Translations under genes and position numbers: made by a program | Origin: Atrina japonica | Taxonomy: Eukaryota > Mollusca > Bivalvia > Pterioida > Pinnidae | Direction: 5' to 3' | Assembly (NCBI GenBank): GCA_030159075.1 | Contig: BROG01000026.1 | Location: 1,953,501-2,017,500 of the forward strand | DNA length: 64,000 bases | The notes under the pieces: model-generated | What the model was told of the DNA's origin: nothing | Databases searched by the model: none | Seen by the model: the letters and a program-made list of their open reading frames with translations, nothing else | Shown here: positions 38,601-49,000 of the stretch, piece by piece | How the letters are laid out: each line of letters starts with the position of its first letter | How positions within the stretch are numbered: the first letter of the stretch is position 1

Positions 38601-39634
38601 AAATGATTTTGTTTTACTATAATAGAATGATAAAATTTAAACTTAGTTGATCAGAAAAAGTTATCATTTGAGGCCACTAATCGTTGAATCCAATCGTCAC
38701 AATCGCCAGCGATACAGTGAAATTGAAAGTCCAGGAAGAGACTACATATCCTCGAAGGTCCATATTTCGACAGGCAAAACTGTCCCATTGCTACGAAACG
38801 TTTATCAAGCAATTTCTGTCAAAACTTATCAGTGTAGCGAAAACCTCATTAAGTGAAGGCATGTAGTCAGTTTATTTTGAAAGACATTCTAATTTTTTCT
38901 ATTCATGAAACAAGTTCCTCTCAGTGATAGCTGGGTGTGCCGCCATCAGTGGATCCTAATTTCGACAATAACATTATAAAATGTTGTGTACACAATACAG
39001 CCCAAACAAAACATGTGATTTCCATTGCTTTCTGTCCATGCTTGGCAGATGATAAAGCTTCAAGTTTATGTAGTGAGTGATTTGATTCATTCATCGTGTT
39101 ATTGAATTTTTACCAATTGAAGAATAACTGAAAATACATTTTTGGAGCATGTCGGTAGAAAAAAATATAATTTCTCTCCTGCTTCCAACGCATTCTCAAA
39201 TATATTATGTCAGGAGGAAGCAAATGTTTATTTTCACAATTTTGTGCGTTTACATACATGATACTGCAGTATTAAATTAAATATAAACAAAAGAAAAGCC
39301 CTGTCGAAATTAGGACCCTCGACGATATATATGGGTTTTTTTAAAAATAATTTTGGTGACATTACTTATGAAAAATGTCGTTTAATTTAGCTTCTGCCAT
39401 TTCGCCTGAATCGTCATCGATCTCCTCGTGGTCACCAATAAATGCTTCCTTGTGAAAATCTTTATTCAGTTCACCGTCTCTTTCAAACTTTACACCATCC
39501 AAATGATCGGGGGGTTTCAGTTTGTCAACATCTAAGACACCTGAATCATTTTCTTTTGTTTTGATCGGCGGTCGACAGTGTACTACACAAAAGACATTAA
39601 CTGATAGGAAAATGAAATAAATAAATAGCGACAT
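26670..39634 (-). CDS. SDF4: 45 kDa calcium-binding protein (Cab45/SDF4), CREC-family EF-hand protein, 6 coding exons
   Basis: Coding exons on the minus strand, in order: 39634-39366, 38087-37951, 32837-32724, 31377-31219, 30483-30308, 26846-26670. All junctions are GT-AG and in frame, giving 343 aa (human Cab45 is about 360). The N terminus MSLFIYFIFLSVNVFCVVHC is a signal peptide. EF-hand loops: DTNSDNHLSLEE (EF1), GPDSEGRIHWKD (EF2, Gly at position 1), an irregular third loop near DADQNPVDNKLDKDEF, DTDNDDVLTEEE (EF4), DLDHDGKATRKE (EF5) and DDDKDNKLSLTE (EF6). The C terminus is HDEF, matching the HEEF-type end of vertebrate Cab45. Cab45 is a lumenal Golgi calcium binder that helps sort secretory cargo. 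TTG codons lie upstream in frame, but the ATG at 39634 begins the signal peptide. The gene is divergent from cyclin L. Confidence 0.93.
29669..29758 (-). mobile_element. Short hairpin MITE, family E, full copy (reverse)
   Basis: TTAACTCATCAACCCTGAAA to TTATGGGGTAAATTAGTTAA, the reverse orientation of the 25468 copy. Confidence 0.75.
30101..30261. repeat. 23-bp tandem repeat, 7 units, in SDF4 intron 5
   Basis: Seven units built on ACTTGCCACACAATGGAGCT, nearly identical; the array ends 46 bp from the donor of SDF4 exon 5. Confidence 0.95.
30490..31200. repeat. Degenerate GAAAATATGACA repeats filling SDF4 intron 4
   Basis: About a dozen variably spaced copies of CAGAAAATATGACA with GAAGATGTGTTTA. 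The same words flank exon 5 and its decayed copies, so the array seems to have spread from that splice-site region. Confidence 0.75.
30557..30682 (-). pseudogene. SDF4: Two decayed tandem copies of the start of SDF4 exon 5
   Basis: 30557-30619 and 30620-30682 repeat the 30441-30510 region (exon 5 acceptor side plus intron). On the minus strand they read DDILREEEFTALL and DEMLREEEFTALL against DDVLTEEEFTALS in the real exon. The acceptor AG and the first Asp codons of the EF loop are missing from both copies, so they should not be spliced in. Confidence 0.75.
31479..31956. mobile_element. Tigger-like element (about 480 bp), family O
   Basis: Left end TACAGTGGATTCCTCTTATT; right end CTTAATT-type inverse ending GGAATTGACTCACTG. 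Inside, AATTAACAGGAAT words recur. Non-coding; in SDF4 intron 3. Confidence 0.55.
32174..32642. mobile_element. Pogo/Tigger-like element, family B copy 1
   Basis: Left end CAGTTCACCCCTGTTATATA, right end GGTATATCGGTGGTGAACTG; 469 bp, in SDF4 intron 3, ending about 80 bp from exon 3. No transposase. Confidence 0.7.
32917..33164 (+). mobile_element. tRNA-derived SINE with (TCAAA)n tail
   Basis: The head has box A TGGCCGAGTGG (32928-32938) and box B GGTTTGAATCC (32979-32989); the body includes AGAAAGTTTGCCAGTTTTCT; the tail is TCAAATCAAATCAAATCA. It appears complete, and fragments occur at 19221 and 17060. Confidence 0.85.
33331..33453. mobile_element. Pogo/Tigger-like MITE, family A copy 3 (internally deleted)
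   Basis: CAGTGGAACCGGTCTTGAGA at the left, GAGACTGGTTTCACTG at the right, TA flanks on both sides; 123 bp. Confidence 0.75.
33913..34115. mobile_element. Inverted-repeat element (about 200 bp), family Q
   Basis: GGACTAATTCATGTACCACA at the left is matched by TGTGGTACATGAATCAGTCC at the right, with pairing continuing inward (ATGATA). Non-coding. Confidence 0.75.
34726..35040 (+). mobile_element. Fold-back MITE, family F copy 4
   Basis: GGGGCATTAGTCGCAT at the left; the inner inverted halves are AACAAAAAGAGATATACACA / GGCATAAAAAATC against TTTTTTATGCCCATGTATAG; it ends TGTACATCAAGTAC. It overlaps a chance open frame at 34914-35255. Confidence 0.65.
36013..36500. mobile_element. hAT-like non-autonomous element
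   Basis: The left end CTAGGGCTGCAACGATACA resembles ends of hAT-type elements; the right end is TATATCATTGCACTACTAG. ATACNGTAT-type words repeat near both ends. The 8-bp target duplication expected of hAT is not evident. Confidence 0.45.
38088..39365. other. SDF4: SDF4 intron 1
   Basis: 1.28 kb. Includes a direct-repeat-free AT-rich stretch and a TCGACAGGCAAAACTGTCCC..ATTTCTGTCAAAACTT segment; nothing coding is recognised. Confidence 0.4.
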
Positions 39635-40022
39635 CTGCGATTTCAATGAAGTACTTCAAATCAACTCTACAAAATAAAAATCAGTAGTACACCAAGGCCT
39701 ATGTCGTGATTGTAGCTGCAAGTTGGTGTACACTCAGCTGTAACTAGTGACACCTATCGTCCATTACTTTATGTACCATAAAACGTCATCAACTGTTGCG
39801 TTGGAACCAAATTACTTTTAAATCACTTCATAAAATATAGTACATAATGGTAGCACAATTTTTTTTCTTGACCCTCTATTTATGGAATATTCTGCATTAC
39901 GACAATTTATAGAAATTAAAAATTATGCACCAATTTTTTAACATATTTTAGTTTTACTGTTTCATTGATATCGCGTATTGATATACTATTGTGGTTTTTC
40001 AATCGTCAGTCAAACTTTCAAG
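39635..40022. promoter_or_regulatory. Bidirectional promoter interval between SDF4 and cyclin L
   Basis: 388 bp separate the two start codons, so both 5' UTRs and the core promoter(s) must lie here unless a non-coding first exon is remote. The interval is AT-rich without an obvious CpG island. ACGTCATCA at 39783-39791 is a CRE/ATF-like half-site (TGATGACGT on the minus strand). No repeat element is visible in it. Confidence 0.55.
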
Positions 40023-43000
40023 ATGGCGGATGCAAAACCAAATCCTTTAACAACGAGAGACTTTAGTAAAGTAATTTTGACGCTTGAAAACGTCCTTATT
40101 CCTGACGATAAGCTGTCACCTACTCCTTCAATGCAAGATGGACTTGATTCAGATACTGAAATGGACCTAAGAATTCTTGGTTGTGAATTAATACAAACAT
40201 CTGGTATCTTGTTAAAGTTGCCACAGGTTCGACGCCATTTTGTCACATTCTTTATATAGATTTTCAGCAGCGCATCGACTTATTTTCATTCGTTTTTATT
40301 GTTAAACTTCATTATTTTCACATTGATTTTATTTGGGGTATATACACTGCTTATTGTTGTAGTAATAGTTACATCTGATTATTTCGGAACTGTAAAGTGC
40401 GTGACGTAACAGTAACACAACTCATCACGAGGCGATAAGCATGTATTTCGAAAGAATCCCCCCATGCCTTTGGAATCTTAGAACCCTAAGCAGGGTTTTC
40501 CACTAGGATGTTATTTTACTTTTTAGTGAGTCCAAGTGACCCACAAGAACTAAATTCCTGAGTCCTTCATTGAATTTGTGAGTCCCCAAGTGTTCCCACT
40601 GCAATTTCAGAATAGGGGTTTTAATACCCCATAGGTAGCAAAATAGGGGTACAAGGATTCAAATCAAGGGTGCACATGCATTAAATTGATCAAAAAGCAA
40701 ATGAAATTCAAGAAAATAAACAAAAACAGCACATCAATTAATCCATACTACCACATACTACCCCATACTATTCTAATAATACCACATACTACCCAATATT
40801 ACTGCATATTACTACTTACTAAGTCACTTTTGATATTTACGATAAAAAGATAGATTTTTAGCAATAAATGCAGGTCATTTAGACACATTCAAGCTGGGAT
40901 AACCTAACCTGGGTGACTGAGTTGTGTTATGAAAATAATTATCTAGTAATTTCTATAAATTATATTGGGGTTTTGATGCTTTTTATGGTGTTTTTGGTAT
41001 TTCCATTGCAAGTCACTAGTGTCTAGAATGACACTTCTATGGAAATTATTAAAATTTAATGTTAGTAGAGTTGTTTTTCTGTATATTTTATTTTCTTGCA
41101 GGTTGCAATGGCCACAGGACAGATCCTTTTTCAACGATTTTATTATTCGAAATCTTTTGTGAAACACAACATGGAGGTATGTAAATTTCAAGTTAATGTA
41201 TCATAATATGATATAGATGCTTTTAAGCTATGTATACCAGTACTTTGGGAGTCATTGTAGTACCATCAGTTGGCTGTGAACAGCTATGTTGAAGGTTAAG
41301 CTATAGGGTTTAAGTCTTAACCCATTCACCCCTAAAGAGACATCTGGACTAGTCTAAGTACATGTTTTGTTTACAATTCACAAATTCTGACGATTTGGTG
41401 ACTCGGGACATTCTAAACAAAACGAAAAAAAAAAAAAAATGCAGCGTGCGACTGTGATCCGAAAAATTCTTAACCTACATAATGTTCTGAAGTAGCAAAA
41501 GTTTTTAGTAAAAAATTGTATATGTACGAAAAATTACCTTTTGCGCAATTATCTTCTTTTCTTCACTTTTGGCCCGGTTTGAATCAGCAAGCTACGAACG
41601 AAACTTTTACCGGACATATAGTCCGGTATGATTCTAATTTTTATCGGACCGAAGCTATTTTTACCTGACATGTCCGACGGTCCGACGAACCTTCGGAAAC
41701 ACTGCTAAAGAGACATCTGGACTAGTCTAAGTCATTGATTTACAGAAGAAGCCGAATTTTTACAGTGGTTGATGAGTTGAGCTCTATTTAGAGGGGTCAA
41801 CTGTTCCTCAGGGGAATAAGGTTAATTAAGTGAAGCAAAAACAAGTTTTTTTATTCATATTTTGATGTGTTTTGAACTTTAATTTCTTATGACTGAAATC
41901 GAATGTGGACAGCAGAGATACAATGATGCTACCAGGGCAGGGATCTATGTTGTCTTCTGAAAATTATTAATACCCTGGTATGCCAAGTGCTTGGTTATCA
42001 CAATTAAACTGATGTCAAAGGTCATATGTAGAAAGTCAAGTGTCTCTATATTTGGTGCTGCAAGTAACAGTATCTCTTAGCAGCACTATCATTGTGGATT
42101 GTGGATACCCAGGTGGCATGTCTTTGAATTGGTTGTAATGATTATGAAATTGTATCTAGTTGATTGGTGAAATTTTAGTTAAATCGTAACATTGATGTCA
42201 TATACAAACATGTCACCACCAAATTTGCACCAGTGGATTGTTAGGTTTTCTGTAATAAGAACACGTACACATGATGATGATGATCAAATCTGACAAGAAT
42301 TTGTCATTTAAAAAGATTTTTTTTTCAATTGATATTTCAATTATCTTGTGACCAGGGATGTCATTATAAGGCGGGAACGGGCATATTTAACCCCCTATTC
42401 TCGATAAATAGCCGTCTACTTTTGATGAAATTGAATAAGACTGTACAAAAAGACTTATGCTACTTAAGTTTCACCTGTTACTAAAAGAAACTTAATGACA
42501 ATCTTGGTGACATTCTGAATTAACACATTTGATAGATCAGTTCACTGTTGTACTAATTATACTTTTGACTTGTTAGATTGTATGTCTCCCAAGTTTTACT
42601 CTTGACTTATAATTCAGGTTCTGGCAATGGCGTGTATAAATTTGGCATCAAAAATAGAGGAGTGTCCGAGACGAATGAGAGACGTCATAAATGTGTTTCA
42701 TCATATCAAGCAAGTTCGCAATCAAAAGTAAGTATTGAAATCTTGAATGCATTGATTGTTTTTTTAATCTTTGAATATCTTGTACCCATCTTGTCATTTG
42801 TTAAGAGAACTTTGTTCCAGCAGTAAAGTTGCATTAATTGCAGTCCTGAAACTTTTGCTGTAAGGTATGAAAATATCTTCCTTCATATTTCATTGTGGTC
42901 AGTAACTATTGTCGTTCTCCTAAATTTCATGTAAGAGTTCATTTTTTATTATTATTATTGAATTATGTAGAGTAACTATGACCAGAATATGAATAATTGT

Positions 43001-46000
43001 TCTTATACTTTAACATATTTTGAACTATTTACTACTGGGTTTTTTTTTCGATGCATAATGAGATTCATTGTTTTTTCATTTTCTTTCTTTTTTTTTTTTT
43101 TTTTTTTGTTGTTGAACACAAAATGATATTGTTTTTCTCTTTGCTGCATTGCACAGCACCTGGGACCACCCAAGTCTTGGCATCCTGATGACATAGAAGG
43201 GATATTGTGGTGAACTATAACCTTTGACTCCAGGTTTCCACACATGGTACCCCAACATGTTGTGGTTCGTCAAAGTACCCACCACACATTGTCCATGGTT
43301 TGTATGAAAAAATAGTCAAATTTTAATTTTTTCTGCTACCAGTGGCTTACTTGTTATAAAATGCACATATGAATACACGGTGGATTTAATTGCTAATAAA
43401 AGATGTTAACACTATTCCTATCAATCGATGATTTTGAATTCAAAACTGAACAAATGAATAATAAAAAAGTTTCTGTCAAAAGCAGATTAGTTTCTTTATA
43501 CTTGACCTGAACACATCAATATTGGTCTTGGTCTTTTTGTACATGAAGGATAAGGCTTGTCTGATAAACACATTTTCCATGACATTTTTTAGACTTATCT
43601 GATGTATTTTCAATATTTTTTATGCTAAATAAAATTATTTTTAATTGCTGATTCAGAAATTAGTCTTCATTTAGTATCCATAAAATGCTTGTACTTATTT
43701 TACATTGATTTCTTCCTACACAGCATTTGTTCAGTTTTGTTTTATGCTGTTTGATAAAATTGTAAACCATTAAATTATTTCCAATATTGTATGAGAAATT
43801 GGATTGTATTTATCTGATGTATGATTGTAAATTGTGTTTGAAGGAAATAAAAGAAAGCAAAATATTGATGTGGTGTTTCAGAAAAGATATGATATACCAA
43901 AACTGTAAATTCTTGTTGTATGAAACATTTTCTTAGAAGGCTGCTGTTAATGATGAAGGAAATGTCAAACTTGTGATTTATAATCAAAGTATGCACTGCA
44001 TTGTTTCAGCAGGACATCCTACCCTGCCTCAATTCTGACAACTCTGCCCTTTTTTTAGCCCTGTTCCCTATACTTGCCCTACCTATTATTTGAAAAAACC
44101 AGCAAAAAAAAGCATAGTGATGCGGTGACTTTTCTGTATAGTCATGCTTTTTTTCATTAATTGATTCAGTGCAAAGATAAGAATATGGAAATATGAAAGT
44201 TTAGTGGTTCAAACAAAGAAATTCTGTGATATGACTAATGCTCATATATATATATATATATATACATATATATGCTGTATAAAGTCTCCCTTTTTGTTTT
44301 TATTTTTTTTAGAAAATCTAAACCCCTTGGAAATTTCTAGCTGGAACACTGCACTGTTTAAAAATTACTTTTTCTTAAATCTGTCTTTGAAGATGTGCCT
44401 TGTTTAAACAATACTTAATGATATTGTTTGTGTGCTTATTATTATACTATTTCAGCAGATATACAAAAGTTCTGTGTAATTATTCAGAGTTGGAATTTTG
44501 TGCTGTTGCCTTTTATATTGAAAAACTACTTCAGAATGTGTGACAGGCCAGGATTCCTGTTTAAAGAAATTTGTATGTCATCGCTTGTGCTACAGGAAGT
44601 GACAACTCTTTCCTAAAGAGACGACACCCGACAGTTGGGAAATATACTGTGAATTTGAAAGTTTAATCCTTCCTGAAAGACAAATCACAAAGAAGGTGGT
44701 TATGGTATCTTGAACATGTTGTTAGTGCCATGTATGCAACATTATAGAAGTGAAGACACTGGTTTGTTTTTGGTTGATATGCAAATGCCAAGAAAATTGT
44801 GTTTAAGAAAAGCAGCTCATATATGCAGGATATTTGTCAGTAAAGAATCCCTTATTTATGAGTTTTATATACACCTCTGGAGTTCTGAGTACTCTGACAA
44901 ATTGTATTGACTATTTAATCTATTGGTCTTGATTCTAATGTTGTAAAAGACAAAATATCGTAGACATTGTGATGTGATTCGATAAAAATGAACCAATACG
45001 TGCCTTGTTAAAGTAAATTAAGTCAACTTTGATATATGGTTGATACTTGAGGGAAATTTCATCATTACTCAGTGTTTGCTGTCACATATCTTGTGATGTC
45101 TTTAGGTTACAAATATAATGAATTGAATCATTGAAACACATGCCTGCACAGAAAAAAAGGTTGAAACATATTACACTTTATTAATGGAAGTGTTACTTTA
45201 TCATCTAAGTTTATAGTTGCAAAAAATGAATGAGAATCTGTTTGGAGGATTGATTTGGGGGAATGGACACGATGAAAAGATAATTGATGTATAAAATTGT
45301 ATTGTGGAGAATTCAACTACATGAAGTTGTATGTCATATATATTTGACCGCTAACATTTTGTATCTTTTGAAATTGATAAGCCACTGGTCAGCCAAGACA
45401 AAAACAAAATTGCAATGCAGTAATGAGAAAGGCAAGCTATCATTTAATTTGTGTGTTCATTTTCTGTAACTCGTATGCCATGTTTTTCCATTTCTTTTTT
45501 CACAGAACAATTCACCCACTTACTCTTGATCAGAATTACATCACTTTAAAAAATCAAGTTATAAAAGCCGAAAGGAGAGTTCTGAAGGAGTTGGGATTCT
45601 GTGTCCATGTGAAACATCCACATAAGGTGTGTATGGTTTAATTTTGCAAATTTTACTTTCTTCTGAATTTAGACCATCAAAATATATGTTTTTTTTTGTA
45701 GGGCAGACTTTCCAGGATGTAACATCTAATAATTCTGTTTCAGTATAGTACTGTAATAACAGTAGTAAATTTTCTGATCTTTAGCATCAGGGCAAGATGG
45801 TAGTTGGGGATGTATGGCAGGATTTGGGTCTGTTAATGTGTTGAATAAACATTTCTGCTTTCAGGTTATTGTAATGTACCTACAAGTACTTGAAAGTGAA
45901 CAAAATCAGAAGCTGGTACAATGCGCATGGTATGTATTATTTTTCTTTTCTATCTGATATAAACGTATCTGTATGCTTACAGTAAATATGGTCTACTGTC

Positions 46001-49000
46001 ACTAACTTGAGACATTAAGTGATACTGTGATAGGCAATATACTTTGCATTTAGTCAATACAGTTCTCATTAAACATGTCTCCTTATATTTTGAAACATTT
46101 TCAAGTATGAAAAAATCAGAAATGTGAAAAAAAAAACAAACAACAAAAAACTAACTGTAAAGCAACAAGTCTTTATCTTTTGGATTATCTGTTGGGTTTT
46201 ATTGAGTATTTTAACAGACCAAAAAGATGGTTGTTCTGAACCTGTGAAGTAAGCTTCACTTCCTTTACCATATTGTTGATCTTTGACAATATTACAAGGA
46301 TGGATACAAGTTGGAACATGCACCCAGAGTTTTTTTAATTCACCGGTCTTACCAGATAAACCGGAAAATTTTACAAAAGTCCGGTGAAATCTATCTGGTA
46401 ACTGGTCCATATGACCAGTAAAAAAATTCTTTGGCCAGTGGAGTTCTTTTATTTACTGGTCCAGTTGACCAGTAATTTTTTTTATTTTTTTTTTCAAAAT
46501 GCCTGCACACCTGCAAAATAGAGACATATATCATTCCTGTGAATAGTTGATTAAGAGAGAATCTGTTCAAACTAATTATGATGTTACAGGGATTGGCAAC
46601 TGTCATATTACAGAATATTTCAGGAAAGATTACAATTACAGTCAATCTTGTTTATAAAGGCCACCCAAGGGAACAGGCACAAATAGCCATTATAGAGAGG
46701 TGGCATTTATAGGCAGATGCTCTTTATACAGAGGTGGCCTTAAATGCAAGTTTGACTGTACAAAGTAACTTGTAATCATGATTTTATTAGAAGGTGAGAA
46801 TGTTGTGACCAGTGCATTTATCAAATGTTTATAGTGTACTCAAAGGTATTAATGTACTCTTGAAATTGTCAAAAAGATCTTAGAATTGAATGTGTATGTT
46901 ATCAAATAAACACTGTCTAATAAAGAAAATTGTAACAGCATGTAGATAAAATGATGATTATATGTTATCTGAGGCAGCACATAAGATCTTTTTGGCTACT
47001 ATTTTCATCCAGTGCTTAGTTTTACATAGAAAAGAAAACCATATTAATACGATACTTTTCCTTTTTTATCCTACCCCAGAATTAGATGGGTAGAGATGTG
47101 TTGAATTACACCATCATCATCCAAAACAGCCATGGTCTGCCTGCCGATCTGACTGGTATGAACCGTGTACAAAATGGACACAGGACTATACAAAGTTGCA
47201 AGAACTCCACCAAAGAATTTCACCAGAAGAATCTAGGATTAATTGACAAGTGGAACGAGCCAACATAGTGTTATGATGAAGCATATTGTTAATTTTGCAT
47301 TGTTTTAAACTGCTTAACTGTTCACTAGATGTGTTCTCAGATAATTGATCAGTTATCTTGATTTTATCTGCATTTATTGTTGAGGCATACTTTACATACG
47401 TGTTTCACATTAATTTGCCTTTTTGTGGCTAAATTGCTTGAACTGTTTCTTATTTATCACACGAGTATTATATGCATAAAGACATGTTTATATTTACTTA
47501 GTGATGAACATGCAACCAGCTGATTTACAAGTTCATTATGAAAGAAGATACTGAACAAGTTTATAGGAGGAAAGCACAAGTTATTAAACTGATGTGAATT
47601 TGTTACGTAATTGGACGACTAATATGAATGAGCAAGGATGAGAAGTTTGAAATGTGATGTGTACAGATATTATGAACTTAATGCTTGAAGTAGGCAGATC
47701 ATTGGATGAAAATGATGTGGATAGCGATTTGTATTTATTGCTTTAATTCAATTTTGATAATTCTACCCTAGCTTCTGTACCCTAATATAGTGAAAAAAGA
47801 ATGTACTGCGAGTGTGACACTCCTGTAATCCAAGAAAATGGTTGGTATTTTTATGGTTTTCTTTTCGTGATTTTTGTTCCAAACAAAGTACAAAGGCACC
47901 AGTATTTAAACACATCTATGTATGAAGAAACAAATAAGTTTTAAGCCAATTTTTCATATAATCGGGCTGTACAGCCTGATGTATTAGAAGTTACCTACAG
48001 TCTGTGATCTGACTGGTTATAAGATTGACCAAGATACTCAACTACATGCTGAATCAGATAAATCATTACTTAATTAGAGAATGCTTTGTTGATCAGTTTA
48101 ATTCATTCACCCCTAAAGACACATTTAGACTGGCTCTAAGTCTTTAATTTACAGAAGAGTCCAATGTTTTTCAGGGGTTGATGAGTTAAAGTAGAGCATA
48201 ATAAATCTATGGTCCAGATCATTGTGGTTAACATTAATTCAAAGCAAAACATTTGCTGATTTTTATTTCATTTCAGTTCATGGGTTAAATGTTTTTCAAC
48301 AAGGTATTTCAGTATTCTGGATTTGTTCTGTTTTGTTCTTTCAGGAACTACATGAATGATAGCTTTCGTACAGATGTATTTGTTAGGTTCCAGCCAGAAA
48401 CTATAGCATGTGCGTGTATATATTTGGCAGCTAGGCAACTTCAGGTGAGTTGACATGTTCTTGCTTTCTTAAACAATGAAAATCTGCAGGAATATACCAG
48501 GGAGTTTCCACTCTTTTGGGAATGGGACCAGGGCCTTTTGAATTGAGAATTTGCGCAATATTTTAATGAAATTGGGAAATCTAGAAATACAAAACTGTGA
48601 AAACACAACCTATTCAAATTCATTGTCATTTGACCTCATTTGGGAAATTTCAACTGCACAATTGGGGAGAAATGCAATGTTTTTGCATTGGGAATGGGGG
48701 CTCATTTCGGCCGCATATGATAGGATGGAAAATCACTGTATACAGAGATACAGAACACTAGTAAATAATATGAAACAAAATATATGAATAGACATGTCTC
48801 AAAATTGATTGTGTTTAAGATGAACAATGGCTCTTGTAGAGTGGTCTACATCAGATCTGTTTGTAATTTATATGGAAATTCTATACATGTGGTACAGTTT
48901 TTTAGTGTGTTTTATCAATTTTTGATGCAGGTACCCCTTCCTAGCAACCCACAATGGTTTTCCATTTTTAATGTCGATGAAGATGAGATACAAGAAATAT

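Larger units (their letters stand above)
45930..48344. other. CCNL1: Cyclin L intron 5 (2.4 kb)
   Basis: Contains a CCGG-rich repeat fragment (46330-46490, ACTGGTC words), MITE D1, the candidate alternative exon, and a family E MITE. The part 46780-48095 shows no repeat, as would fit an alternative 3' end. Confidence 0.5.

Noticed and set aside
43157..43320. Possible extra exon in cyclin L intron 3
   Set aside because: A good acceptor-like AG exists but no convincing donor, and the sequence gives no conserved cyclin L segment.
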